Shown here: positions 17,225-25,702 of the stretch, in pieces
Position numbering within the stretch: the first letter of the stretch is position 1
Layout of the letters: each line of letters begins with the position of its first letter
Source: Maledivibacter sp.
GTDB lineage: Bacteria; Bacillota; Clostridia; Peptostreptococcales; Caminicellaceae
Reading direction: 5' to 3'
Assembly: GCA_025210375.1 (NCBI GenBank)
Contig: JAOASB010000007.1
Coordinates: 89,095-153,094, forward strand
DNA length: 64,000 nt
Made by a program: the position numbers and the translations under genes
Notes under the pieces: generated by a model
What the model saw: only the letters and a program-made list of their open reading frames with translations
Told to the model about the DNA's origin: nothing
The model's database searches: none

Positions 17225-18529
17225 ATGGATAAGAATTTTGAGGAGAAAATCATTGGTTATAGGAGAGAGTTTCATAAATACCCTGAGACGTCGTGGAAAG
17301 AATTTAGAACCACTGCAAGAATAGCGGAGATTTTAAATTCCTTAGGATATAAGAAAATAAAAATGGGTTTAGAAGTAGTAGATTCAAATATTATTATAGA
17401 TCCAATTAAGCTTAATAAGGAAGAAATACAAATAGAAATGAAAAGAGCTATACAACAAGGAGCTAAAGAAGAATGGGTTAATAAAACTAGCGGATATCCT
17501 GGGTTAGTTGCTGAATTAGACACTGGTATCGATGGACCGGTTACAGCATTTAGATTTGATATAGATGCCTTAAGTAATTATGAAATTTATGAAAAAGGAC
17601 ATAGACCTTATGATGAAGGTTTTGCCTCTGTAAATGAAAGTAGTGTACATGCATGTGGGCATGATGGACATACTGCTATTGGTTTGGGATTAGCCGAAAA
17701 AGTCATTGGAAATAAAGAGCAATTTAAAGGAATTATAAAATTCATCTTTCAACCATCAGAAGAAGCAGGACCTGGAGCATCTTCCATGGTACAGAAAGGT
17801 GTAGTAGATACAGTTGATTATTTATTTGCGATGCACCTTTGTTTAAGCCACCAAGGAAAGCCTTTGCCATCTAATACATTAGCTGGAGGATGTAGTGATT
17901 TTTTAAGTATTAAAGGTTATGATGTATATTTTGAGGGCAAATCTGCACACCCTTGCGGTGCATCACAAGAAGGTAAAAATGCACTTCTCGCTGCATGTAC
18001 AGCAGCACTAAACATACATTCTATAGCACCCCATGAAGAAGGTTTATTTAGAGTCAATGTAGGAGAAATCCATGCTGGAGTTGGTAGAAATACAATTGCT
18101 CCAAATGCACATATAAAGCTTGAAGTAAGAGGTGAAAATGACAATATAACAGAATACGGCAAAACCCGTATTTTAACAATATTAGAGGCTGCAGCTAAAA
18201 TGTATGACTTAAAGTATGAATTAGTTGATTACGGAGGAACACCAAGTGGTAATTCTGATACACATATGATTGAACTAGTTAAAGAAGCAGCAGAAAATGT
18301 AGAATGGTTCAAAGAAATTTATGATTATGGAAATGTTGGTGGTAGTGATGATGCAACTGTAATGATGAAAAGAGTACAGGAGAGAGGAGGCGGAGCAGTA
18401 TATTTTGGAATAGGTGCAGATAGTCCTCAACCGTTACATAATTGTAAATTTGATTTTGATGAAAATGCATTAATAGCAACAATAGATTTATGTATAAATA
18501 TCATTAAAAAAATTAATGGAAAGAGGTAA
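17225..18529 (+). CDS. M20 family amidohydrolase (AbgA-like), sigma-54 unit
   Basis: 434 residues, the same length as the protein at 709-2013 and colinear with it. Shared features are YRREFHKYPE at the start, HACGHDGHTAIGLGLAE, FQPSEEAGPGA, GRNTIAPNAHIKLEVRGEN and GGSDDATVMM. It should cleave an N-acyl or aminoacyl amide in the cytoplasm, using two metal ions. The GAAGGAGTG site precedes ATG. A sodium symporter gene follows 59 bases later. Regulation is inferred from the upstream activator and the -24/-12 promoter. Confidence 0.9.
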   Translation: MDKNFEEKIIGYRREFHKYPETSWKEFRTTARIAEILNSLGYKKIKMGLEVVDSNIIIDPIKLNKEEIQIEMKRAIQQGAKEEWVNKTSGYPGLVAELDTGIDGPVTAFRFDIDALSNYEIYEKGHRPYDEGFASVNESSVHACGHDGHTAIGLGLAEKVIGNKEQFKGIIKFIFQPSEEAGPGASSMVQKGVVDTVDYLFAMHLCLSHQGKPLPSNTLAGGCSDFLSIKGYDVYFEGKSAHPCGASQEGKNALLAACTAALNIHSIAPHEEGLFRVNVGEIHAGVGRNTIAPNAHIKLEVRGENDNITEYGKTRILTILEAAAKMYDLKYELVDYGGTPSGNSDTHMIELVKEAAENVEWFKEIYDYGNVGGSDDATVMMKRVQERGGGAVYFGIGADSPQPLHNCKFDFDENALIATIDLCINIIKKINGKR

Positions 18530-18588
18530 TAATTAATAAATAATATGTTTGGGTGTATAAAAAAATATTGTTAATTTGGAGGGGTTTT

Positions 18589-20010
18589 ATGAATATATTG
18601 GATATTTTAGGTATAATTCTTGTATTTGCAACAGTAGCGTATATAGGTTATCGTTCATCAAAAAGTATTAAAAATTCAGAGGATTTTCTAATAGCTGGAA
18701 GATCTTTAGGAAAAATGCAGGCAGGTCTTAGTATGGCAGCATCTGACCTCGGAGGAAGTGGTCTTATAGGAGCCGCAGCATATTGCTATACTGTTGGTAT
18801 TGCAGGAGCATGGTGGAATTGGTGTGCAGCACCAGCGTTTATTATTCTAGGACTTTTTTTTGTTCAAAGATTAAGACCTTTAGCAGTATCTACAGGACCA
18901 GAGTTTTTGGAAAGAAGATACGATAAAAAATCAAGGTTAATTTCTTCAGTAATGCAAATATGTTCAGGAGCTGCATCATTGTCAGCACAGTTTGTAGTTG
19001 CCGCTGTAGCATTAAATGTTATAGCAGGTATTGATCAAAACTTAGCATTAGGATTAAGTGTAATATTTGTACTTTTATACACAATGGGTGGAGGACTAAT
19101 AGCCGTTGTAAATACAGATGTATTTCAATTTTTTATATTAGTAGGGTCTATTCTCGTAGCACTTCCATTAGCTTTAAATAATGTAGGGGGCTTTGGGGAA
19201 CTAATAAATTCTGTGCCAGAGGAGTTCTTTAATATTGGGGCAATAGGTTATTGGACTCCGATTTCATGGATATTAATGTGCTTCTTTACTTACTCTACTA
19301 GCCAAGCTTTTTTACAAAGAGTTTTTGCATCTAAAGATACTAGTACAGCAAAATTTGCGTATGTATTCACAGGAATAACATATATATTCTACGGAGCAGC
19401 AGTTGGATTAATCGGAATAGTAGTTTCAGTGATGATGCCTGGACTAGCTGATACAAATGCAGCATATCCACTATTAATAAAGGAAATACTTCCTGAAGGA
19501 TTGGTGGGAATAGCATTAGGTGGAATATTTGCAGCTACAATGTCAACTTCTGATTCAAAATTAATGTCAATAACACATTTATTTGTTAATGATATTTACA
19601 AGCCCTATATAAATAAAGATGCTGATGATAAGAGTATTCTGCGTATGTCAAGAATTGTGACCTTGGCTTGTTGTGTATTGGCAGTTGGCTTTGCTTTGTT
19701 ATTTAAAGATTTAATAAAAATAGTATATATAGCAGGTTTATTCTATTCAACAGCGGTATTTTTCCCAATGATTTTAGGAACTTTTTGGAAAAGAGGAAAT
19801 GCCCAAGGAGCCTTTGCAGGGATTATTAGTGCTATAGTGGTTGGATCAATATCAGAATTTTTCTTGAAAGGAAACTTTTCAGGAATTCTGGGGTTACCAT
19901 CAAATATTACAGGTTCACTTTCGGGATTAATTATATTTGTAATAGTATCATTAGCAACACCAAAACCATCTGAAGAAAAAATTGCTTTTATTAATGAATT
20001 AAATAAGTAA
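18589..20010 (+). CDS. Sodium:solute symporter (SSS family)
   Basis: A 473-residue polytopic membrane protein of the SSS family. It shows YIGYRSSKSIKNSEDFLIAG near the N-terminus, SASDLGGSGLIGAAAY, a SAQFVVAAVALN helix, and MSTSDSKLMSIT, the conserved sodium-site region. TTTGGAGGGG sits before ATG 18589, which rules out the in-frame upstream GTG at 18553. It probably imports the amide substrate or amino acid used by the linked M20 enzyme. The solute is unknown. Confidence 0.88.
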   Translation: MNILDILGIILVFATVAYIGYRSSKSIKNSEDFLIAGRSLGKMQAGLSMAASDLGGSGLIGAAAYCYTVGIAGAWWNWCAAPAFIILGLFFVQRLRPLAVSTGPEFLERRYDKKSRLISSVMQICSGAASLSAQFVVAAVALNVIAGIDQNLALGLSVIFVLLYTMGGGLIAVVNTDVFQFFILVGSILVALPLALNNVGGFGELINSVPEEFFNIGAIGYWTPISWILMCFFTYSTSQAFLQRVFASKDTSTAKFAYVFTGITYIFYGAAVGLIGIVVSVMMPGLADTNAAYPLLIKEILPEGLVGIALGGIFAATMSTSDSKLMSITHLFVNDIYKPYINKDADDKSILRMSRIVTLACCVLAVGFALLFKDLIKIVYIAGLFYSTAVFFPMILGTFWKRGNAQGAFAGIISAIVVGSISEFFLKGNFSGILGLPSNITGSLSGLIIFVIVSLATPKPSEEKIAFINELNK

Positions 20011-20189
20011 AATAAGTAAAATAAGCAATATTAGATACTTATTTTATATAAATATACATTGGTTAGTTTTTGTAAAAGAAAATTGGCAGTTAAGGATGAA
20101 TAAATGAAATTGATAATTATTAAATTTTCAAGCTCAAAAATATTGGAATTTTAACTAAATCATAATGAAATAATTGAAGGAGAAGACTA

Positions 20190-20936
20190 ATGAAAAAAAC
20201 AGTAATTGGTATCGTAGGAAATACTCTCAAAACAATAACTGAAATATCTGGTGAAATAGAAAGGGCGTACGTTAATCGTAGCTATGTGAGAGCAGTGGAA
20301 AGGGCAGGGGGAATTCCTATTATAATCCCTTGTACTGGAAATGTTAAAATTATTGAAGCACAAGTTTCCCTTTGTGATGGTTTTCTATTTACAGGAGGAG
20401 AAGATATAGATCCAAACCAATATGGTGAAGGACCATGTCTTAAACTAGGTCCAATTAAACCAGAGTTAGATATGTTTCAGTTAACATTCTTTAAAATTGT
20501 GCAAAAATTAGACAAGCCAATATTAGGTATATGTAGAGGTCTTCAAGTTATTAACACTGGACTTGGTGGTACTTTATTCCAAGATATAGAATGTCAATGT
20601 AAAGATGTTTATCAGCATTTTCAGACTGGAGGGCGTTCTCACAGTGTTCATAAAATTCAATTGAGTGAAGGCTCAGTGTTGAAAAATATTTTTCAGTCAG
20701 TAAATTTATCTGTTAATAGTCTTCATCATCAAAGTGTCAAAAAATTGGGGAAAGGCCTTAAGGTTTGTGCTGGCTCCGAAGATGGAATAATTGAAGCTAT
20801 TGAATCTGATATGGGCAAAAAAATAATAGGTGTTCAGTGGCATCCAGAAGAGATGATTGATTCCACACCAGAGATGAATAAGCTATTTGATTGGCTTATA
20901 AAAGAATCTAGTTTTAAACCATCTTTTATTAAATGA
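20190..20936 (+). CDS. Class I glutamine amidotransferase-like hydrolase (peptidase C26)
   Basis: A 248-residue protein of the C26/PuuD group, which hydrolyses gamma-glutamyl amides such as gamma-glutamyl-GABA. The nucleophile is C115 in ILGICRGLQ, with H218 and E220 in GVQWHPEE completing the triad. FLFTGGEDIDPNQYGE is also typical. The GAAGGAGAAG site is good. It lies 180 bases after the symporter in the same direction, so it may belong to the sigma-54 unit. The leaving amine is unknown. Confidence 0.88.
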   Translation: MKKTVIGIVGNTLKTITEISGEIERAYVNRSYVRAVERAGGIPIIIPCTGNVKIIEAQVSLCDGFLFTGGEDIDPNQYGEGPCLKLGPIKPELDMFQLTFFKIVQKLDKPILGICRGLQVINTGLGGTLFQDIECQCKDVYQHFQTGGRSHSVHKIQLSEGSVLKNIFQSVNLSVNSLHHQSVKKLGKGLKVCAGSEDGIIEAIESDMGKKIIGVQWHPEEMIDSTPEMNKLFDWLIKESSFKPSFIK

Positions 20937-21003
20937 GCATAGCTGGAACAAAAATGAAGGATTAGGTGAAAATACTTTTTTATTTAAAAATATACTTGTC
21001 CCC

Positions 21004-21063
21004 GTGATTCTACGCGGTGGAAATATTCACTGTATTACTCAGCAACAACCGTTATGCAAATAA
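21004..21063 (+). pseudogene. Fragment of an agmatine deiminase 3' end
   Basis: The frame reads V-I-L-R then [15 protein letters not shown] and a stop, matching the last residues of aguA at 14436-14494, including the catalytic-Cys motif and the flanking AATAATTAnCAAAAACAA after the stop. No aguA coding sequence precedes it, so it is a decayed duplicate. Confidence 0.8.
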
Positions 21064-21180
21064 TTAGCAAAAACAATCCTCGGATTATTATCCGAATGTC
21101 ATATCAATATACTTCCGCCTACATATAAATATATATGTGGGCGGAACCTATGTTGAGAAGGCTATTTATCTATATCAAAT
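21064..21180 (+). pseudogene. Fragment of the L,D-transpeptidase promoter and start
   Basis: This stretch matches 25620-25736: TTAGCAAAAACAAT, AATGTCATAT, the hairpin CCGCCTACATATA / TATATGTGGGCGG, then ATGTTGAGAAGG. The reading frame stops after MLRRLFIYIK. It is a truncated copy of the ykuD-type gene start, joined directly to the aguA fragment. Confidence 0.8.
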
Positions 21181-21183
21181 AAA

Positions 21184-21220
21184 AAAATGACTGAAAATAG
21201 TATGATGCATCAGTCATTTT
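21184..21220. terminator. Hairpin between the fragments and the convergent pair
   Basis: AAAATGACTG (21184-21193) pairs with CAGTCATTTT (21211-21220). Both flanks are A/T-rich, so it can act in either direction and probably ends the minus-strand membrane-protein operon. Confidence 0.65.
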
Positions 21221-21268
21221 GTATTACTTAGATCATGGTATTAAGATTGTTTTGTTTATGAATCACTT

Positions 21269-21697
21269 TTATTCACTATCTTCACTACTATTTTCTAAAT
21301 CATTAGATTCTACAATCTTCTCTTTATCTTGTTCTCTGAAAATCACTTTTGAAATATGGGGAGATAATTTCACACCTATAACAACAAATATTGCTATAAT
21401 AAAGGTCTCTATTCCAGCCTTAATACTTACACCCTTCATAACTAAAGCAGAAATAAAATCCGTTAATACACAAAATCCAAGGGCTCCCCATACTCCTGCC
21501 TTATCGAAAACATATACCATTAACATTAGTAACGGAATGGATACTACGATCCCTAATAAAACAGTATATAATAACGAAAAACTAGAATAATTGCTCAGAA
21601 TATGTATCATTCCAGCCATCCTCGGGCATACCACAAAGAATGCAAAACCTAAGCTTGCTGTTATATTTTCCTTTGTAAAACCCAACTTATTTTCCAT
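21269..21697 (-). CDS. Small membrane protein, CPRMAG family, second gene
   Basis: About 142 residues with three or four hydrophobic segments and an acidic tail. It is paralogous to the next gene: CPRMAGMIHIL versus CPRMAGMMHVI, CVLTDF, and FIIAIFVVIGVKLSPHIS. I do not recognise a named family. ATG 21697 is chosen for AGAGGTG six bases upstream. It lies 22 bases after its partner and shares the Fur-box promoter. The Cys, Met and His residues clustered at the start of the first loop could bind metal; this is inference. Confidence 0.8.
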   Translation of the reverse strand: MENKLGFTKENITASLGFAFFVVCPRMAGMIHILSNYSSFSLLYTVLLGIVVSIPLLMLMVYVFDKAGVWGALGFCVLTDFISALVMKGVSIKAGIETFIIAIFVVIGVKLSPHISKVIFREQDKEKIVESNDLENSSEDSE

Positions 21698-21719
21698 GGT
21701 CATCACCTCTATGTACAAT

Positions 21720-22070
21720 TTAGAATCCTAATATAAGACTTGATATCATTGGTGATAATTTCACACCTAGTATAACAAATATAGCTATTATACAGGTCTC
21801 TATGGCCGCCTTATTACTAATTTCATTCATAATAAAAGCAGCGGCGAAATCAGTTAATACACAGATAATAATGGCTCCCCATATACCCATATAATTAAAA
21901 GCTAATACCATCAATAATAACAATGGTATAGATAATAAGGTACCCACCAAGACTGTCCTTAGTATTGAAGCATTTGAATGTTTATTAATAACATGCATCA
22001 TCCCAGCCATTCTTGGACAAACAATAAATAGACCAAAGGCAATAATTGAAATAAACATTTGACTTGCCAT
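21720..22070 (-). CDS. Small membrane protein, CPRMAG family, first gene
   Basis: About 116 residues, mostly hydrophobic, with CPRMAGMMH near residue 20, GIWGAIIICVLTDFAAAF in the middle and a short C-terminus. TTGGAGGTG lies five bases before ATG 22070, ruling out the in-frame ATG at 22094. It is the first gene of an iron-regulated-looking operon with its paralogue. Two homologous halves on separate chains suggest a heterodimeric membrane complex. Function unknown; uptake or export of a metal is one reading of the Fur box. Confidence 0.8.
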   Translation of the reverse strand: MASQMFISIIAFGLFIVCPRMAGMMHVINKHSNASILRTVLVGTLLSIPLLLLMVLAFNYMGIWGAIIICVLTDFAAAFIMNEISNKAAIETCIIAIFVILGVKLSPMISSLILGF

Positions 22071-22105
22071 TACTACACCTCCAATTAAATCCATAGGCTA
22101 ACCTA

Positions 22106-22209
22106 TATAGAGATTCCAGTGAAAACTTTGATTTATACATGTCCAAAACTCCCAGAAACACTGAGTAGTTGTAGATGTATAAATTAAGATTTACTTGGAA
22201 CTCTCTATA
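22106..22209. repeat. Family-B inverted-repeat element, 104 bp
   Basis: The ends TATAGAGATTCCAGT and ACTTGGAACTCTCTATA are inverted, with inner ATTTATACAT / ATGTATAAATT arms. It has the same length and layout as 55096-55199. It lies in the untranslated leader between the Fur-box promoter and the first membrane gene. Confidence 0.8.
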
Positions 22210-22225
22210 TGATAATCAAATTATT

Positions 22226-22244
22226 GGTAATGATAATCGTTATC
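22226..22244 (-). promoter_or_regulatory. Fur box
   Basis: GGTAATGATAATCGTTATC matches the 19-base Fur consensus at 17 positions. It begins three bases after the -10 hexamer of a minus-strand promoter, the position expected for repression. Confidence 0.8.
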
Positions 22245-22247
22245 TTT

Positions 22248-22276
22248 ATAATATTCCTATATAGATAATTTGTCAA
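22248..22276 (-). promoter_or_regulatory. Sigma-A promoter of the CPRMAG operon
   Basis: On the minus strand: TTGACA (22276-22271), 17 bases, TATTAT (22253-22248). The Fur box follows at once. The leader to the first gene is about 170 bases because a family-B repeat sits in it. Confidence 0.8.
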
Positions 22277-22404
22277 TTAATTCTATTGTTAGATCATAAT
22301 GGAATAGAGTTATTAAAAGATTGGTCAAGGGAGATATAGTTGAAAATAAACCACGGATTTCGATAAATAACCATATTTGAATATGTAAAACTCAAGTAAA
22401 CTTA

Positions 22405-22516
22405 TTGAGGAAATTGCATAATTATAACTTGGCACAATTGCATAATAAATGTGGTATGCCTCTAGGGCACTTAAGACTATATGTATTAGTAAGTTTTTAA
22501 GGATTGTAATATGCTA
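22405..22516. repeat. Family-A element, degenerate right end
   Basis: It starts TTGAGGAAATTGCATAATTATAACTTGGCACAATTGCATAAT, broken here into its two sub-repeats, and continues with ACTATATGTATTAGTAAG-like interior. The right end (ATTGTAATATGC) is decayed. It abuts the T-box promoter. Confidence 0.65.
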
Positions 22517-22545
22517 TTGACAAACTATAAATTGTAATATATAAT
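22517..22545 (+). promoter_or_regulatory. Sigma-A promoter of the T-box leader
   Basis: TTGACA (22517-22522), 17 bases, TATAAT (22540-22545). Perfect hexamers directly upstream of the T-box RNA. Confidence 0.85.
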
Positions 22546-22551
22546 TTCTCT

Positions 22552-22848
22552 AATACAAAAATTTAATATTTAAAACTGTGATTGAGAGTAGTAGGTTTAT
22601 GGAATAATTACAGAGAATCAGACATTGGTGAGAGTTTGATATTGTGAAATAAACTGAATGGACTCATGAGTTGAAGCTGAAATAATAGTAGGTGACACGG
22701 TTTTCTCCCGTTACAGAGATAGAATATCGGATGAAAAATCCCGTATTTGAAAAGAGATAAAGGTGTTCTATTTATACCTTTAAAAGAGGTGGTACCGCGA
22801 TATATTCGCCCTCTATGCACTATTAAGTGCATAGAGGGCTTTTTATTT
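22552..22848 (+). promoter_or_regulatory. T-box riboswitch, probable tryptophan specifier
   Basis: The T-box core AGAGGTGGTACCGCG is at 22785-22799, followed by a strong terminator: GCCCTCTATGCACT (22808-22821) pairs with AGTGCATAGAGGGC, then Ts. Stem I features include AGAGAATCAG and TTGGTGAGAG upstream. In the GAA-NNN-AC context typical of specifier loops the codon is TGG (22659-22661), i.e. tryptophan. Uncharged tRNA should favour read-through into the ABC transporter genes. Confidence 0.88.
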
Positions 22849-22865
22849 TGTAAAGGAGGGATTTT

Positions 22866-22886
22866 ATGGCACTGACATTTATCTGA
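22866..22886 (+). CDS. Possible six-residue mini-ORF after the T-box
   Basis: AAAGGAGGGATTTT precedes ATG, and the frame reads MALTFI then TGA. The ribosome site is perfect but the product is tiny. It may be a remnant of a lost first cistron or a translated leader. No function is claimed. Confidence 0.25.
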   Translation: MALTFI

Positions 22887-22959
22887 AGGTTATTATATAG
22901 ATTTGGTTTTAATAGCATTAAAAATTTAAAAATATTAAAGAAAATTCAGGAGGTATATT

Positions 22960-23910
22960 ATGATGATGAGATTAAGAAAATTAAGTATATTGATGATTGC
23001 ATTATTCCTTATTTTAACTGGGTGTGGGCAAAATAATAGTTCAAAGAAATTAATCCAAATTGGCATGACTCAGATAGTAGAACATCCTTCATTAGATGAT
23101 ATTAAACAAGGTATTGTAGATGCATTAAATGAAAATGGTTATGGGGAAGGTGAAAAGATAAATATAGAGTTTAAAAATGCTCAAGGGAATATGGAAAATA
23201 CTCAATTGATTGCAAAGTCCTTTGACAAAAAGGATTTAGTTGTAGCTATAAGTACTCCAAGTGCCCAAGCGGCTTTTAACAATTTAAAGAGTATGCCCAT
23301 AATTTTTTCAGGAGTTACTGATCCCGAGAGTGCTGGTTTAGTAGGGAAAAATATTACCGGTGTAAGTGATATGACCCCTGTAGGGAAACAACTACAACTA
23401 TTAAAAACACTTATTCCCGATGCTAAAAGAGTGGGTATAGTATATAATTCCAGTGAGTTGAATTCTGAAATTCAAGTAAATATTGCCAAAAAAGAAGCTG
23501 CAAAATTGGGTTTAGAGCTGGAGATAGCATCTATTACTAATACCAATGAAATGGCATTGGCATTAGATAAAGTACTTAAAAATGTAGATGTATTATATAC
23601 ACATGTAGATAATACTTTAGCATCATCATACCCATTAATTGTAAAGAAATCCGAGGAATTAAATATACCAATAATTGGGGCCGTTGATGATTTTGTTAAA
23701 CAAGGGGCATTGGCAACGGAGGGAATAAATAATTACAAAGTTGGATATCAAACCGGTCATATGATTGCAAATATACTAAAGGGTGAAGAAATTTCAAATA
23801 TTCCATTTGAGACATTAAAGGATACAGAACTTATTATAAATAAAAAAGCAGTTGAAAAATACAATATAGCTTTACCCGAGGAGATAAAAGAAAGGGCAAT
23901 ATTTAGGTAA
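22960..23910 (+). CDS. trpX: ABC transporter substrate-binding lipoprotein, tryptophan type
   Basis: 316 residues with a lipoprotein signal: a hydrophobic stretch ending LILTGCGQ, the Cys being the lipid anchor. The body (IGMTQIVEHPSLDDIKQGI, IFSGVTDPESAGLVG, GVSDMTPV) is the PF04392 family that includes streptococcal TrpX. It should capture tryptophan, or perhaps another aromatic amino acid, outside the cell. The GGAGG site precedes ATGATGATG; any of the three could start. The tryptophan T-box upstream supports the substrate assignment. Confidence 0.88.
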   Translation: MMMRLRKLSILMIALFLILTGCGQNNSSKKLIQIGMTQIVEHPSLDDIKQGIVDALNENGYGEGEKINIEFKNAQGNMENTQLIAKSFDKKDLVVAISTPSAQAAFNNLKSMPIIFSGVTDPESAGLVGKNITGVSDMTPVGKQLQLLKTLIPDAKRVGIVYNSSELNSEIQVNIAKKEAAKLGLELEIASITNTNEMALALDKVLKNVDVLYTHVDNTLASSYPLIVKKSEELNIPIIGAVDDFVKQGALATEGINNYKVGYQTGHMIANILKGEEISNIPFETLKDTELIINKKAVEKYNIALPEEIKERAIFR

Positions 23911-23921
23911 GGGGGAGTAGT

Positions 23922-24767
23922 ATGAATATAATTTCAATTCTTGAACAAGGATTTATATTTGCAATAACAGCATTAGGAGTTAGTATATCCTATAAAATAT
24001 TAAACTTTCCAGACTTATCTGTTGATGGTAGCTTTCCTTTAGGGGCTGCCGTCACCTGTGCAATTATAATAAATGGATATTCACCATTTATGGCTTTACT
24101 CATGGCTTTATTGGCAGGCGCTATTTCTGGATTTTTTACTGGATATATCCATACTAAATTCAATATAACAAATCTACTATCGGGAATAATTGTAATGATA
24201 GGTCTATACAGTATCAATTTAAGAATAATGGGAAAGGCAAATGTCCATGTTTTTAACCAAAATCATATATTCAAAAGCAAGTATCCTGCTTTATTGATTA
24301 TATTGGTATTGATAATTTTGTGCAAATTACTAATGGATTATTTGCTAAAGACTAAATTTGGATATATTTTAAGGGCCTTAGGGAATAACCCTAATGTAGT
24401 AAATTCCCTTGGACTTGATGATAAGAAATATAAAATAATTGGACTTATGATAGCCAATGGACTAGTTTCATTATCGGGAGGTATTTTAGCCCAGTATCAA
24501 GGATTTGCAGATATAAGTATGGGTACAGGTATATTAGTTACAGGACTTGCTTCTATTATATTAGGTGAACAAATTTTTAAAACAAATAAGCATATTAAAT
24601 TAACTACCATAGTTATAATCGGAAGTATTATCTATAGATTAATCATTGCTTTATCATTGGAGATTGGCTTTACAGCCAGTGATTTAAAGTTAATAACAGC
24701 ATTAATTTTACTGGGCATATTAATAATTGACAGCAAAAAACATCATGTAAAAAAGTTATTAACTTAA
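23922..24767 (+). CDS. trpY: ABC transporter permease, tryptophan type
   Basis: 281 residues with eight or more hydrophobic segments, of the branched-chain-type permease fold. Typical parts are SYKILNFPDLSVDGSFPLGA near the N-terminus and FGYILRALGNNPNVVNSLG in a cytoplasmic loop. It follows the binding protein by 11 bases with a GGGGGAG site and is second in a three-gene operon behind the T-box. It should form the membrane channel with TrpZ. Confidence 0.88.
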   Translation: MNIISILEQGFIFAITALGVSISYKILNFPDLSVDGSFPLGAAVTCAIIINGYSPFMALLMALLAGAISGFFTGYIHTKFNITNLLSGIIVMIGLYSINLRIMGKANVHVFNQNHIFKSKYPALLIILVLIILCKLLMDYLLKTKFGYILRALGNNPNVVNSLGLDDKKYKIIGLMIANGLVSLSGGILAQYQGFADISMGTGILVTGLASIILGEQIFKTNKHIKLTTIVIIGSIIYRLIIALSLEIGFTASDLKLITALILLGILIIDSKKHHVKKLLT

Positions 24768-24785
24768 AGTGTTAGAGGTGATCAA

Positions 24786-25547
24786 ATGATAGAATTAAAA
24801 GAAGTGATAAAGAAATTTAAAACAATAGATGGAGAAAAAATTGTATTTGATGAATTAAATTTAAGGATCAAAAAGGGAGAATTTGTGACCATAGTAGGGA
24901 GTAATGGTTCAGGAAAATCAACCCTTATGAAGATATTAACCGGTGATATAGAAGTAGATAAAGGGGAAATAGTATTTAATAATAATAATATAGAAAATCT
25001 TAATTCCTTTAAAAGAAAAAGATTTATATCAAATGTATATCAAGATCCTAATATGGGCACAGCATCGAATATGACTGTATTTGAAAATTTATCCATGGCA
25101 GATAACAAAGGACATATATATGGACTTTCATTAGGACTGAATAGGATGAGAAAAAGCTATTACATTGAAGTTTTGAAAGAGCTTGAATTAGGCTTAGAAG
25201 AACAACTAAATACAAAGGTAGGGCTTTTATCAGGAGGGCAAAGACAAGCCGTTGCATTGATTATGGCTACATTAAAAACTCCAAAGCTATTGTTACTAGA
25301 TGAGCATACGTCGGCGTTAGATCCTAAAACATGTGATAAAATTCTTAATAAGACCCAAAATTTAGTTAAGAAAAATGAATTGACTACAATCATGATAACC
25401 CATAACCTAAAAACAGCATTAGAATTTGGGAATAGGCTTATTATGCTAGACAATGGCGAGGTAGTATTAGATGTTAGAGGAAAAGAAAAAGAAAAATTAA
25501 CTATTGAATGTTTATTAAGAAAAATGGGGAAGGCTATATATGCTTGA
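24786..25547 (+). CDS. trpZ: ABC transporter ATP-binding protein, tryptophan type
   Basis: 253 residues. Walker A is VGSNGSGKST (about residue 37), the signature is LLSGGQRQAVAL (about 147), Walker B is LLLLDEHTSALDP (about 167), and the switch His is in MITHN. The gene starts 18 bases after the permease with an AGAGGTGATC site. It completes the T-box-controlled importer. The long RMRKSYYIEVLKELELGLE insert before the signature is normal for this subfamily. Confidence 0.9.
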   Translation: MIELKEVIKKFKTIDGEKIVFDELNLRIKKGEFVTIVGSNGSGKSTLMKILTGDIEVDKGEIVFNNNNIENLNSFKRKRFISNVYQDPNMGTASNMTVFENLSMADNKGHIYGLSLGLNRMRKSYYIEVLKELELGLEEQLNTKVGLLSGGQRQAVALIMATLKTPKLLLLDEHTSALDPKTCDKILNKTQNLVKKNELTTIMITHNLKTALEFGNRLIMLDNGEVVLDVRGKEKEKLTIECLLRKMGKAIYA

Positions 25548-25667
25548 TAGCAGTGCTAACGGAACATTTTATTGACGTGTCAAAGTGACGTTTTGTTTGC
25601 TACGGAAAACAAAATAATTAGCAAAAACAATACCCCACTTATTGTCCAAATGTCATATGTATACATT

Positions 25668-25697
25668 ACCCCCACATATAAATATATATGTGGGGGT
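25668..25697 (+). promoter_or_regulatory. Hairpin in the leader of the L,D-transpeptidase gene
   Basis: ACCCCCACATATA (25668-25680) pairs perfectly with TATATGTGGGGGT (25685-25697), ending six bases before ATG and covering the expected ribosome site. The decayed copy at 21112-21147 keeps the pairing with compensating base changes, which suggests selection before decay. Confidence 0.6.
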
Positions 25698-25702
25698 GAC
25701 TT

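Noticed and set aside
21219..21590. A 123-codon plus-strand frame opposite the second CPRMAG gene
   Set aside because: It is antisense to a gene with a clear paralogue, ribosome site and promoter, and its translation resembles no protein.
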